From the NCBI GenBank assembly GCA_963971425.1, contig OZ020514.1, positions 11,413,218 through 11,477,217 on the forward strand: a DNA stretch of 64,000 nucleotides. The letters run 5' to 3'. The notes under the pieces were generated by a model. The model made no database searches. It was not told the DNA's origin and saw only the letters and a program-made list of their open reading frames with translations. Made by a program: the position numbers and the translations under genes. Positions within the stretch are counted from its first letter, which is position 1. Each line of letters starts with the position of its first letter. This stretch comes from Bryoerythrophyllum caledonicum. Its lineage: Eukaryota > Streptophyta > Bryopsida > Pottiales > Pottiaceae. Of the stretch, positions 43,650 through 55,596 are shown in pieces.

Positions 43650-45402
43650 GCTTGCTATACTTGGTACTCTACATATGTTACTTTTCAATATATATATATA
43701 TAATAAAGGCTTATGCAAAATTAGTTATTACTACTACCTATTATAACTATTCTATTTGCATTAACTGGTTTCAAATATATGTTGTATTGCAACCCCTAAA
43801 TTTCCTTGAAAATTTTTTAGACCAAAAACACTTCAAAATAGTTGATTCTAGTGCAGTGAGTAAGGAAGGACATATAAAATTCTATTTTTAACTATAGGAT
43901 CTCAATAACGACTCATTAAATAACATACTCACAAAATTTTATCGACTTTGACCGCATGGATTGAAAGATTATAGTGTTTAAAGGAAAGAAAATGATTCAT
44001 TTTCTTCATTGCGTTAAGTAGATTAGCAGACTTTGACTTCACTTGGTTTATATAGTTTATAACTAGTACAGTTGACATATAATTTTCACACCAAAAACAC
44101 TTCAAATCTAGATGCAACGTTGCAAGACTCATTGAAACAACTTTTTACTACTCTCAACCGTATGATCTTCAATTCAGCTTCTGTAAGGTGACACTTGTAG
44201 AATTTCATAAACTTTGACCACACGCATTGTAAGATACATGCATTTGAAAAGTGTAGTGTGGTTTTTGTCTTCCGTGCGCGGATAGGGCCAGTGTACTTTG
44301 ACTCAAGATATTGGCATATTTTTTCACTACATATTGCATAAATTTCATAGATCTGTGTTCTACCTTGTGTTAGGTCATTGCATGCAAAAATTCACAAGTA
44401 ATGTAGGTGTTTAGGATAAGAAAAGAAAACTTGCAATAATGAGGGGTATAGAAAGTAGCCATTTACTTGGGAAAGCAAAATTATTTTTTAAATAGAAAAA
44501 TATTCCTCGGATCTAAAATCGAATGGGTGGATAGAACTATTATGCCTTATTCTATTGATAGAAAATTGTTTTCCAAAAAAAGTGAAATCCTAAATTTCAA
44601 TGCGTTTTTAAGTGAAAACAATGAAAGTTGCCAAGAACTTTCCTTCATTGCTACTTGCCACAAATAGTGCACTACTCAACTCTACAGTGATACTAATCAA
44701 GCTTTACAGTAGTACTATTCAGCTCTACAGTACCCTGCCTGCCCTGCTTGCACTCCCCGTTTGAAACTTCAATCCTCAATGACTTTAGTTTCGTGTATTT
44801 GTTTCAAGAATTGTTTTTTTCCCTGACAAAGCTATTACTATGCACATCTATGATAAAAATTTCAAAATTCATGATCTAAATTGACACCAATGTAAGCTAC
44901 CCGAAATCACTAGAAGCCCATCTCGGGACTTTTTGCATTTAGGGATTAATACTTTTGAGAAGAAATACATGTTCTCCTTTAAATATTTTGATAAGAAATA
45001 GTCAAGAATTTGTTAGTCCTCAAATCTATTTCCGAGTCTCATGATCCCTGCGGGTCCCGCGCACACATGGAGCTCGTTGAATTCAAGGGCGAGGATTTTT
45101 TCAAATGGGATCGAAGGCGGCGTTTGGCCACAGCCAGTCCTCGACATCGAGGCTGGCTGGTGACGAGGGTTTCCTTGTGAGTTTGGAAGTGCGTGTGATG
45201 AAGTTGCTTGTTACCGGCCCTTCTTTTGGAGTGCTTCATAGAGATCGCTTCATGACAGGTCAGTTGCACTTTTAGTTGCACTTTGCTCTTGGTTTATGAT
45301 TCGTACTGCTACTTTGACTTGTTTGCTACTTGACTTGTTTACAGATGTGTGCGTGCTGCAGAATCCAAAGCCTAATTCTTCGCAGCAGGAGTTGAGTGTC
45401 TG

Positions 45403-45477
45403 ATGGATGCCTCAGAGATGAATGCTGCAGCGCAGACCGAGTTTGTCTCAGCATCTTCTACAAGGAAACCCTCGTCT
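45403..45477 (+). CDS. Kinase copy 3, exon 1
   Basis: 25 codons, MDASEMNAAAQTEF, identical to copy 1 in protein, donor GTAAGA, phase 0. Confidence 0.6.
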
Positions 45478-46060
45478 GTAAGAAATAGCCTGCCTTCTCA
45501 CGCGTCTTGTTTATCTTCTGAGTGGAGTTGTAGTTGATGTTACCCCAATATTCAACGAGATTCTCCCTCTTTTTACTACTATTTGTTCAGTCTAAACAGA
45601 TCGACAGCAGAGCTCAGAGGTCTTGCCTTTCAACTCGGTCAAGGGAAGAAATAGGCTTTCTGGTCTCTACACTCAAGTTTGTGTAGGTTAAGTCGTCTTT
45701 AAGAATGCAGAGAGAGGTCAACCATGAATAGTAGGCCCTCTTTCTGTTGAATATACTACTCTTCTTCACTCTAACTTACATCAATGGAAAAGCTTTGTGA
45801 TCTCATTCTTCAATCCCGTCAAGGGAAGAAGAGCTGGGTGGTGTCCAGCTTGAAGTCTTTGAGATGCCCTCATGGATACTAGTCGTCTTCCTCACCTTCA
45901 TGCTGGATGTAGTTCAACTGAGAACTATTTGGAGCTGATTGTGATTCGATTCGAATGAAAAAAGAGGGGATATGATATTCAAGCTTTGGGTTGACTCTAC
46001 AAGCAACTCTTGTGATGAATGTTTTACCTCTACGTCTGACTCTACTTTGTGTTGTTGCAG

Positions 46061-47881
46061 ATGAGATTTCCTGATCCGATCACTGATCCGATCAAACGTG
46101 CCTTATGGATCGTAGACACGGTGATTAGTTTGAGTGATGGTATCCGAATCAACTTGCACCAATGCAAGCGGCTTGTAGATTTCTACAAAAGAGCAAAGTC
46201 TTACTTAAATGAACTAGGAAGGTTCAAACTTTTCACAAAGAGAAAACTGTATGACGATGCGATTGATGCTTTGGACAAGGGACGATGTCTGATTAATGGC
46301 TATGTAGAAGCGAATTGGCTGGAGAGCATACAGAATGCTGGAGTCAATAGAGATGCCTTTGCCAGAACTCATGTGGAGTTGGAGGACTCCTTTCGGGCCA
46401 TTTGCGAAAACGTTGAAGCGGGTGCTCGACTGGTTGATTATCTCTCCCGTGAGGGATTGTATCTCCTTCTCGAGTTCGACACCTTGGCTCCACTCTATTT
46501 TCTCGATGACGAGTACCGAGCGACTCTATTTGAACGAGATGCTCAAATGGACAAGAAGCACATGTTGGAAACCATAACGGGATTAGGTGACCAATGGAGA
46601 GAGAGGATAGAGTCCATGACAATCACGACCAAGGAATTGAGAGCGACTCTCAACAGAGAACAGGGGGTGGTGGCAGAGGCACTATTGGAAAATAAGAAAG
46701 CAAAGGTAAGGTTAGTTCAGAACCTGATCAAGGGAAGGATTGAAGCGGAGTCGTCAATAGCACGGGAAGCGGACGCAGCGAGAAGAGCGAACGAACAGTT
46801 ACTGACACTTCGCAACGACCGATCTGCACCGTCATCTTCCAGAGCAACAGAACTGCCACAGGATTTCAAGATTCAGTTTTCGGAAATACAGATTGGACCC
46901 AGAATCGGATCAGGAGGTTTTGCAACAGTTCGCAAGTGCCAGTGGCAAAATCATCACTATGCACTGAAGATTTTCGAGTCTACTGATGTGGAGGGGTTAA
47001 GAGCCGAGGTGCAGAACCTTGTCTTACTTCCTCGACATCCCAATGTCGTGCTACTGGTGGGATTTAGCATCCAGAAGACTAATGGAAGCCCCATGCTTCT
47101 TATGGAGCTCCTGGATGGCGACTTGCAGACTCTGACATGCAAAGAAGAACTAGCAATTGAAACCAAGAAGCCCAGACTTATAGACAGAATATCCCGCCTC
47201 TTTGGCAGAGACACCGAGCTCTCCTCCAGAGACACTGATCTCTCAACACCCATCAAAATCGACTTTATCCATCAGATAGCCAAAGGAATGCTGTTCCTAC
47301 ACAACAGGAAAGTGTTCCATGGAGATCTCAAAGCCAAGAATGTGTTGGTCAAACAGCGTCCTGGCGATAGTATACAGCTCAAAATCACTGATTTTGGCCT
47401 CTCAGAGAGATTGATGTTCAAACGGAACGAGAACAACTCAGATGAAGACTTGAATTGTTCTCATCATTCTGATGAATCTTTGTTAGGTGTTCGCTACATC
47501 ATTGAGGAAGGGAATGTCCAGCGGGTGGTGGTTGGCAATGTCGGAACCGTCAGGTGGATGGCTCCGGAGGTTTATGGCGGGTCACGCTCTACCGATCTGA
47601 AGCCGTATTCGATGAAAGCCGATGTCTTCAGCTTCGCAATGACCTGCGTTGAGATCTTGACAGGACAACATCCTTTCCCTCACATCTTTGCTACAAAACA
47701 TGTCAAGGCGCATGTCGAAAGTGGCAAGAGACCGAACCTCTCAACGTTGGAGAAAGATTTTCCACAGGCACTCCTGAACCTTGTCAAGAGATGTTGGAAT
47801 GCCGATCCCTCAAGTAGACCAGATTTCTCACAAATCTACTCTAGTATGCAGGAGCTTAAGAAGGCATATCCGATCAAGTAG
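46061..47881 (+). CDS. TKL-type protein kinase with MLKL-like N-terminus, copy 3
   Basis: Open exon of 606 codons from MRFPDP after a GTTGTTGCAG acceptor; with exon 1 about 631 residues. Helical N-terminus (residues about 10-180), coiled coil (about 190-255), kinase from about 277. Numbered from four codons before ATG: glycine loop 287-294, Lys 307, HGDLKAKN 424-431, DFG 448-450, APE 505-507, then LVKRCWNADPSSRPDF. The activation segment has a Ser/Asp/Asn-rich insert (NENNSDEDLNCSHHSDES). The post-hinge loop is FGRDTELSSRDTDLS. It is the best candidate for a functional member of the cluster. The N-terminal MLKL/MCAfunc assignment is by resemblance. Confidence 0.87.
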   Translation: MRFPDPITDPIKRALWIVDTVISLSDGIRINLHQCKRLVDFYKRAKSYLNELGRFKLFTKRKLYDDAIDALDKGRCLINGYVEANWLESIQNAGVNRDAFARTHVELEDSFRAICENVEAGARLVDYLSREGLYLLLEFDTLAPLYFLDDEYRATLFERDAQMDKKHMLETITGLGDQWRERIESMTITTKELRATLNREQGVVAEALLENKKAKVRLVQNLIKGRIEAESSIAREADAARRANEQLLTLRNDRSAPSSSRATELPQDFKIQFSEIQIGPRIGSGGFATVRKCQWQNHHYALKIFESTDVEGLRAEVQNLVLLPRHPNVVLLVGFSIQKTNGSPMLLMELLDGDLQTLTCKEELAIETKKPRLIDRISRLFGRDTELSSRDTDLSTPIKIDFIHQIAKGMLFLHNRKVFHGDLKAKNVLVKQRPGDSIQLKITDFGLSERLMFKRNENNSDEDLNCSHHSDESLLGVRYIIEEGNVQRVVVGNVGTVRWMAPEVYGGSRSTDLKPYSMKADVFSFAMTCVEILTGQHPFPHIFATKHVKAHVESGKRPNLSTLEKDFPQALLNLVKRCWNADPSSRPDFSQIYSSMQELKKAYPIK

Positions 47882-49687
47882 AGAATGCAGGCACTAGTTT
47901 AGACTAGAAGATTAGGATGCTAATTTCAAAGCTGCCTCTGAAAGACTCTATCAGGAGCTTTAAAGAGGACTTTAATTTGTCCAACGCTGCCTCTTAGAGG
48001 TTCTATTGAAAGCAATCAAGATGAGCCAAATTGCAGACAGCTTCCGCTCACTTTCAAGAAGCCACACGATTTCTACTCGCGGAAATGAAATGTTGACAAA
48101 CATCGAGTACAGAGCTTGCTTAGAGAAGTCCTCACACTGCGAGGCTGAAACATGAAGCGCAGAGTGCACAATTGCACATTCAAATTGGAGTGAAGCTCTG
48201 CGAACGAAGACAGAAGTCTTACCTCTGGAAGACGAGTGCCTCTGCCATCTTCACAAGAAGGTGAACGAGTCTCTGCCCATAGCTCGCATCGTGCTTCTTC
48301 GGCGCTCCATGAACCTCTCTCCTCCCAAAGTCCTGTCACAAATGTGGACTTCTTGACCTAAAATGCTGACGACGTTCCTGTGACCGCCGTAACACCCCCT
48401 TGATATCAGAGGATATCACGCTAGTATTACCCGAGTATCATCCGAGTATCAATGAAGTATCATCCGAGGTATCACGCTACTACTGAGGTAGTATCACCCG
48501 AGTATTTCCAGAGTATTATTATCACTTCCGTGTCCGGAGAAAAGTCCGGTCGCAGCGGATGCAATGTGCATAGACTACAACAATCTAAGGTAAACCCCCC
48601 CATAACCAACAAGTTAAGCAATGTGCATATATGGAGAGAGAAAACAAAAACGAATCTATTTGATTTTTGAGTGATAGCCAATAGAATTGCAATTTCAATT
48701 CAAGTGATTTCATATTTTTCTCGATCAAAATTGAATTAGTTGTGAATTTTCAAAGCATGTTGTCATGTTTAATGGGTGGCCGCCGACAAGTACCCCCTGT
48801 AAGCAACAACCAAAAGAAAGGGGCCCTAACCATTAGAACACCTCCATTTGGAGCTGAATGGGTGGTGATGGGATGGAAGTGGGTTGGATATATCTCAACT
48901 TTACATGCGACCGGACTTTTTTCCAGACACAAGAGTGATAATGTCCGGTTGGTTATGGTCGGGCTAATACATAAAGAGTTGAAACTAAGATACAAAAATT
49001 GTATAGGTGGCTATACCCCATATGGTCTCGCCACTTTGCAGACTCCACACATAGCATTCAACCACAAAATAGGAAGAACAAGGTTATTTCTCATTGTAAA
49101 GGGTCACTTTAATTTTTTGTACCCTTTTTTTAAACCTCATTGGTCATTATTGAGGAATATCAATCAGATTGGACCATTATGTCCAATATTGTGTAAATTT
49201 TTTGGCTACATAAGGTTATTTTTTATTATCATGGACTGCTCGGACATTATGTATTTCATAACCAACGGTTGCTTTCAAGTAATCCGCAACTATCCTAAGC
49301 TATTAATCAATTCGATTCCACCATGTGCTTCCTACTATCAACCAAATCTAAAGGACATAAACTACAACACTACTTCCAAGTTCTTCCATACTAATGAAGC
49401 CAAGCTCTTTCATATCTATTAGCTATCAAACATTACAAAATAGTAGTATTACAATTCATAAGACCGGTATTTTATTGAAACTTTTGGTAACTTTTCAAAA
49501 ATAGTCAACTCCTATTGCAAGAGCATCTACTACAACAACCAATTTCATTATATCAATTGGTTTCCCTTCCTACACTGCACATTTTCAAACCAAAGTCATT
49601 TCATCAAAATAACTGCTATTTATAGTAGGAATAAACAAAGAGGGTTGTTGTGAAGAAGTCAATGATCACCCGTCCATGATTGGGGTA
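47882..49687 (+). other. 3' flank of kinase copy 3
   Basis: Conserved with 39725-41605. It includes a decayed 11-bp repeat tract (48415-48470) and the 'gtgatagccaatagaattgc' block at 48671, also at 40531 and 52361. No gene seen. Confidence 0.5.
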
Positions 49688-49910
49688 CACTAAAATTGAT
49701 TTTAGTGTAACCACACTAGTTTGTTTGGAAATGTTGTATATATATGTATATATTTATAGATGAAGATTTCTAGTGAGAGCAAACAAATGCCTATAATATT
49801 CAAAGAGTGGGATCATTGTAAACATAGATGGTAAATATATTCATAAAGAGTAAAAATTATAGCATTTGTAAATTCATTAGTGTGGTTTTCACTAAATATC
49901 AAATTTAGTG
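49688..49910. mobile_element. Tc1/mariner-type MITE (223 bp)
   Basis: TA at 49686-49687 and 49911-49912. Inverted ends CACTAAAATTGATTTTAGTG / CACTAAATTTGATATTTAGT, then 'accacacta' on both sides. Units 1 and 2 keep only its first 30 bp or so at 32595 and 41608, so an older copy was internally deleted there. Confidence 0.75.
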
Positions 49911-50189
49911 TAGAGGTTTGGAAGGAGCTCATCCATTATCTCTGACAAGAATGCTTTCAAACGAGGAGTCTACATTCATTCTCCAAATAAGTTTTAATCT
50001 ACTTATTTATCACTTATGCTAATTTATATCTCTACTAACTTATAACCTTTGTGGATGTGGATGAAGGTAAAGTCATCCTAAAGTTACCAAGCCCTGTATC
50101 AAATTCCAAGTAAGTTTGAAGCTCTTCTAAGTTGTTACCAGACCCATCTACCGGTGCTAAACTTAGCTAGAAATGTGTAGAAATGAAAA

Positions 50190-50660
50190 TTTGTATGTTT
50201 TCAACCTCTTTTTTTCTCCAAAAAGAAGAAGGCATAATCAGCCGTTTAGATTTTAGATCCAACAATCATATTTTGATTTAAAAGATAAAATTGCTTTCCT
50301 AAGTGAATGGCTATTTTCTATACCCGTAGTCATTGCAAGTCCATTTTAATGATCTCAAACACCTCCATTACTTGTGATCTTGGGCATCCAATGATCTACA
50401 CAAGGTAAGACATTGATTCATAAATCTTATGCAATGTGTAGTGGAGGTATATGCTATTATCTCGAGTCAAAGTACGTTGACCCTATCTACGCAAGGACGG
50501 ATAGAACCATATTCCACTCTTCAAATGCATGTATCATACAATTTAGACATCCAAAAGTTTATGAATTGTTTTGAGTGGCTCCTTGTAGAAGTTGAACTTG
50601 AATATCTTACGTTTGAAAATAGTCTGAAGTTATTTAAAATAGTCTTGCAACGTCCCATCT
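50190..50660 (-). repeat. Inverted, diverged copy of the unit segment at 36240-36640
   Basis: Read on the minus strand it gives 'caagtaatggaggtg', 'ggtatagaaaatagccatt', 'ttggatctaaaatc' and 'tcaaagtac...ctcgag' phrases that match 36480-36620 and 36300-36400. It is the only inverted piece of the array, and it lies at the unit 3/unit 4 junction. Confidence 0.7.
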
Positions 50661-51006
50661 TAGAGAGACAGTTTTGGGGTGGTTTTGGTGTAACAAAGTC
50701 TTGGGAAACATTGGTTACCTCAATGATTTTTGGATTTGATACAATTCATGTAAAAATCACTATTGTTTATCATGAGGAACATGGGTTTTGGTAGATCATG
50801 CCATTCAATCTTCATATCAAAAACATATTACATATAGAATTCCATGTTATGCTCTTACAATATGAACTCAAAAGGTGTTGAGACGATATTGCTTTTATAC
50901 GGGGTGAGGTACCTGATATAATCATTGTATGCCATATTGTATTGAATCTACCATCTATACCAAAACTATGTTGTTTTATCCTTTAAAACGTCATAAGGTG
51001 CCACTA

Positions 51007-51225
51007 CACTAAAGTTGGTCATTAGTGTTAACCACACTAACCTGTTTATAAATGGTATAAGTTTATACTCCTTATGAGAATTTTTACCAACTATGTTTAC
51101 AATGATTCCCCTCCATAAGTAACATAGATAGATGTGCTCTCAGGTAATTTTTAAAAATAAAAAATAACAAGTTATAGCATTTCCAAAACAATTAGCTTGG
51201 TTATACTATTGATCATCTTTAGTGC
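51007..51225. mobile_element. Tc1/mariner-type MITE (219 bp)
   Basis: Inverted ends CACTAAAGTTGGTCATTAGT / CACTAAAGATGATCAATAGT. Left TA (51005-51006), right CA (51226-51227). Same family as 32626 and 49688. Confidence 0.75.
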
Positions 51226-51807
51226 AGTGGCCACAATATTCTACATGTATGGTGTCTTATTTGAACATAATAAGATTCCAATATCGATATGACCTTCAAA
51301 TGAAAGATGTTAGTTGATGAATCTTCAAACCAAAGGTGTAAGTCTTGCTAAAATTAAATATGTTTCTTATGTTCTATTCACAGTAAACGACGTGTCTGTG
51401 TAGACAGTTCCCGACTGAGGTTTAAGGATTAATATTGACACAATGAAGTTTCCTTGTGAGTTTATGCATCATTTAGCTAAATCTGGAAAATTGAGTGAAT
51501 TCTGGATTTTGGACTAAACGCATCATCGGAAGATCTCCGGTTGAATTACACTAGAATCATCCAAAGATTTCTCAAATCATTGGGAGATGTGATTTCTGGA
51601 CTTTGCATCGTCCAGTTTTAGTTAAACTTTCGAAGTGCGTGCGATGAAGTTTCCTTGTGAGTTTTGAAGTGCGTGTGATGAAGTTGCTTGTTACTGGCCC
51701 TTCCTTTGTAGCGATTCATAGAGATCACTTTATGACAAGTTAGTTGCACTCTTAGTTGCACTTTACTATTGTTTCATAATTCGTGCTGCTACTTGACTTG
51801 TTTGCTA

Positions 51808-52082
51808 TACTAAACATCGCATTAAGTGTAGTCACACAAATAGTGTAATTACCCTACGACACTATTTGCGAACAAGTTCACAATTAGTGTTAGCTGCGGC
51901 AAGCTTTGTCATACACTAATTGTGCACAAGTAAAAAAAAAAAACACCCATTTTTATTGCCATTCACATACAGTGTATTGTTTCACATTTAGTGTAATGTT
52001 GTGTCATTACACTCATTGTAATTCGTACATTTAGTGTAAGGGTTCGTATTTAGTGTGACGACACTAAATGCAATGTTTAGTG
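51808..52082. mobile_element. Tc1/mariner-type MITE (275 bp) with empty-site proof
   Basis: TA at 51806-51807 and 52083-52084. Inverted ends TACTAAACATCGCATTAAGT / CACTAAACATTGCATTTAGT. Other units have the uninterrupted 'gtttgctacttgacttgttt'. Internal copies of 'ttagtgta' recur in both orientations. Confidence 0.9.
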
Positions 52083-52158
52083 TACTTGACTTGTTTGCAG
52101 ATGTGTGCATGCTGCAGAATTTAAAGCTTATTTCTTTGCACCAGGAGTTGAGTGTCTG

Positions 52159-52218
52159 ATGGATGCCTCAGAGGTGAATGCTGCAGCACGGACCGAGTTT
52201 TTCTCAGCATTCCCTGGG
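52159..52218 (+). pseudogene. Orphan kinase exon 1, copy 4
   Basis: 20 codons (MDASEVNAAARTEFFSAFPG) with a GTAAGA donor, but no kinase exon downstream. Confidence 0.55.
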
Positions 52219-53034
52219 GTAAGAAATAGCTTGCCTTCTCACGAGTCTTGCTTATCTTCTTAGTGGAGTTGTAGTTGAAATGAAGGTAAGCCCCCTAAAA
52301 CCGACAAGTTAAGGAATGTACATATATGGAGAGAGGAGATAATCATACTATTATTTTTCAGTGATAGCCAATAGAATTACAATTCCGACCCAAGTGATTT
52401 CATAATTTTTCAATGAAAGCTGAATTAGTTATGAATTTTTAAATTGTGCAGCCATGTTTAGTGGGTGGCCAACAATAGGTACCCCCCATAAGCAACGACC
52501 AAAAGTAAGGGTCTTGACTAATAGCAAACCTCCATTTGGAGCTGAGTTGGTGGTAATGGGATGGAAGAGGGTTGGATATACCCCAATTTTATAGGCGTTG
52601 GCTATGGGTTTTTGTTGGTTATGGGGAGGCTTGCCTTAAAACAAAAAAAATAAGGGCCGGTGAGGATGGTGCAACGATTTTTTTACTTTTTTACACAGGT
52701 CGCGCAAGTGGCTACCATTCATTCAAGTGTAGACTAAATCCTAGCGATTTTATCTTGATATCAGTAAGAAAATCTGGCTCCTAGATTGATTCAGAATTAC
52801 TGAAGTGGCGAAATTTTTTAAACATTTTCTTGTGCAACATGTAAGCAATGTGGCTCCCTGATTGTTTCATGACGCCGCTTTTGGGTGCTTCAATGAACAC
52901 ATTTTCTCTTCTCTGGCGACAAACATGAAAATTGAAGTGCCGTTGTGGCGACAAACAAGAAACATGATGCAAACATAATAAAATACACCCATGATACCAA
53001 TGATACGTTACATAAACTCAAGCATGACACCAAG

Positions 53035-53110
53035 ACAACATTAAAAAAGACGTCGTAATCACTTACTGCCTGGGGGAATTGAACCCCGACCAAGAAGGCC
53101 CTGCCCATTG
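53035..53110 (-). other. tRNA-like pol III promoter fragment (possible SINE relic)
   Basis: Minus strand has a B-box-like GGGGTTCAATTCCCCC at about 53085-53070 and, about 30 bases upstream, TGGCTGCTGCAATGGG that weakly fits an A box. No cloverleaf was confirmed. Confidence 0.3.
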
Positions 53111-53281
53111 CAGCAGCCACTCCCCCCCACCCCACACCCAATTAGTACACTTGTTCACGAAATCTCAAGCATCAAACATTTGCCGTCATCATGGAAACAG
53201 AAGTTTAGATTACAATCCAACACCTCGTCGTTCACGACAATCCCTCGAGTGTGTCATTGTTGCCGCATAAGGAAAAGAAAC

Positions 53282-55596
53282 CTACGAATAAAAAGGTTGA
53301 GCAAAGAGCTTCACACAGGTATCCAGATGACCATCCAAGCGGTTGCAGACTTTAGACTTCACAAAGCCAAGTGTGGAGAATGTCCGCTCATCTTCCACGC
53401 TGCCCAGCACAGCACATATGGCAATGTCTGCGAGTTTAAAAAACTCAGACAAGCGGCATCTCATGAGACTGCTTTGTCCCACCTTCTCCCATAACTTGGT
53501 AACCGGATTCCTATCACGCAATTCCTCCATCGCTGCCGCGCAGTTCGACTTCATTGTCAACTTGAACAATGAAGTCTGCAGTCCAAGTGACCGGGCATCC
53601 AAGAGGAGATCCACCTGAACCATCTCAGGGTTCTCTTTCGTCCCCCGATTTACGTGCCTCACAACACAGAAATGATGCCTCAAGGTCTTCATGTGAAGAA
53701 CGAATAGCTCATCACACTTTTGCTGCAACCAAAAATGAGGAAAGATGATAGAGAAAGCATTCATTAGCGTGGAATCAGGGAACTGCTTCTCGAACTCGCT
53801 TATGAGCATTTCGGCAGCATCCTTACACTGACCCTTCACCGAGGTAACCACATGAAAAAATCAGACCGACTTACAAGGAGCTTCTTTCCTGAAACAACAC
53901 ACAACATGTGTGCAGCATAAGTATGCTCGTTTATCCGAAATCCTAAGCTTTCGGAGCTGTCGTTGAGATCAACCACCCACTCCTACGCAATGGCGTACGA
54001 GTGATCGTCAATCACATCGCAGAACATCTGAAAATGTTGCCTCTGGTACGATGATTCCAAATCAACATACATCATGTACAGCTCCGCTTGGCAGATCTTC
54101 ACAGCCACTACATAATCACTCACAAACACGTGAGAAGACTGGGCAAACTTCATCAAGTTGTTCACAAACTCTAGCCATGGCATGATGCATGGTAAAACAA
54201 ACAAAGTTGACACATCACACAACAAGTCACAATTCAGTTTCGCAGACTCTCTGGCGGCTGCCTGCTTTGTTGTGAGGGCAAGCTCTTTTAATGCCGCATC
54301 TTTGTACATCTTCACTATCAGGGTTTGGTATTCCCCCATCACTCGTCTAAGTGGCTCAAGAAGTAATATCCAACGTGCCTTCACGTTTTTAAGCATTCTC
54401 AAACCCTCTGTTTCCACAATGTTAGCAAGTTTCTGAAACTCAAGGTGCCTCTTTGAACTGGTACCGAAATACGCGTACATGGCTTGGCAAAGCGATTCAA
54501 GTTTAGCTACAATTGACAGATTGGAGAGCGGCTCCACTGCCAAATTGGTGCGATGCGCCATGCAATGCACCCCCACCATGAAAGGAGCGATCTGCTCTTT
54601 CAACTGCGTCGTCATGCCGAATCTAGATCCCTGGAAAACGGAAACACCATCTACGCCAAAGCACACAAACTTCCCTGCTATTTCTTTTACATCCAGCCCT
54701 CCATGGTAAGTTAAATTAGATACAATAGCTTCCTTCACAACATGAGCACCATTCCCTTGAACTAGACGTTGTAATGCCAATAACATGCTGCATTACGTAA
54801 ATCCAATCACCACATACATATGAACGGATAGCCAACTCTCATGGTCGATAGTGGTTACGTCTGCTGAAACGAAGAAGAAGGCTGCCTTACGTATGGTTTT
54901 TTTGTGTGCTCAGAAAGCACGTACGCCATGCAGTCCGCCATGCCCCAGCCCGCTGTTGAGCTCCAATGCTTGCGAGGGCAGTCATGCACAGCCAACTGTT
55001 GCAACAACACCATCAACAACTCGAAGTCTGTCATTGGCCATCCCTAGCTGAGAAGCCGGAACAAAACCTGGAACTGCACCAACTTCTTTTTCTTCTCACG
55101 AGTCGCTCCTTCAATCACTTGTTGGGCGACAGTCTCCGTACCTCCTCGTGCAAAAAAAAATGTGCTCATTCTTTACGTGTTGGAAGGTTGCCAAGAAGTA
55201 ATGTTCTCCTTTCTTGATTTTCCCGAAATCGATTAAAGCCTTCGTCCTCCCAACATGCTTCTAGTGGGAGTCAAGCTTTGGCACGAGGAGCTTCTCACGG
55301 CCCTCCACCTCCGAGCAAACCTTGCACCGCACCTCGCACACAAGCCCGTCACGGCCCACCACCGACTCCACCCACAGTAGGTGCGCGGCCCAGATGTCTT
55401 TGAAGTGGCGGTTGTGTTCGTAGCTCTGTCGCCTCCGCCGCGCGGCCTCAACCATGGGACTCCCATCGGCAGCGTCCAAAATTTGCACATCGGAGTCAGA
55501 ACTAGCGGTGGGTTTGGCATTCTTCGTGACGACAATCATGCGGTTCGCAGAAGCGACCTCTTCCGCCTCATTTGTCTCTGAACCCTGGCTGCACAC
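53282..55596 (-). pseudogene. hAT-family transposase gene, decayed
   Basis: Minus-strand pieces in order: 55596-55261 with a BED-like Cys region (FKDIWAAHLLWVE, CKVCSEVEGREKLL), then LAVHDCPRKHWSSTAGWGMA and VSADVTTIDHESWLSVH (about 55010-54800), 54786-53983 (VDGVSVFQGSRFGMTT, GVHCMAHRTNLAVEPL, KARWILLLEPLRRVM), and 53851-53282 ending in the hAT dimerisation region (ICAVLGSVEDERTFSTLGFV). This is the ZNF862-like type of hAT protein. A frameshift in the A-run at about 54893 and several stops show it is dead. No terminal repeats were found. Confidence 0.8.

Larger units (their letters stand above)
43418..51400 (+). repeat. Tandem array unit 3
   Basis: Zinc-ribbon exon (43419), 110-bp modules, kinase exons 45403 and 46061-47881, and the conserved block to about 49687. 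The methyltransferase-like gene is absent; instead there are two TA-MITEs and an inverted repeat segment. The right border is unclear. Confidence 0.8.
51400..52780 (+). repeat. Partial array unit 4 (kinase exon 2 deleted)
   Basis: Matches the kinase promoter side ('gtgatgaagttgcttgttac' at 51669, as at 29505, 37147, 45197), exon 1 at 52159, the start of the first intron to about 52275, then jumps to the post-kinase block ('aaccgacaagttaag' at 52299, as at 40450). The whole kinase exon 2 is missing. Confidence 0.8.
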
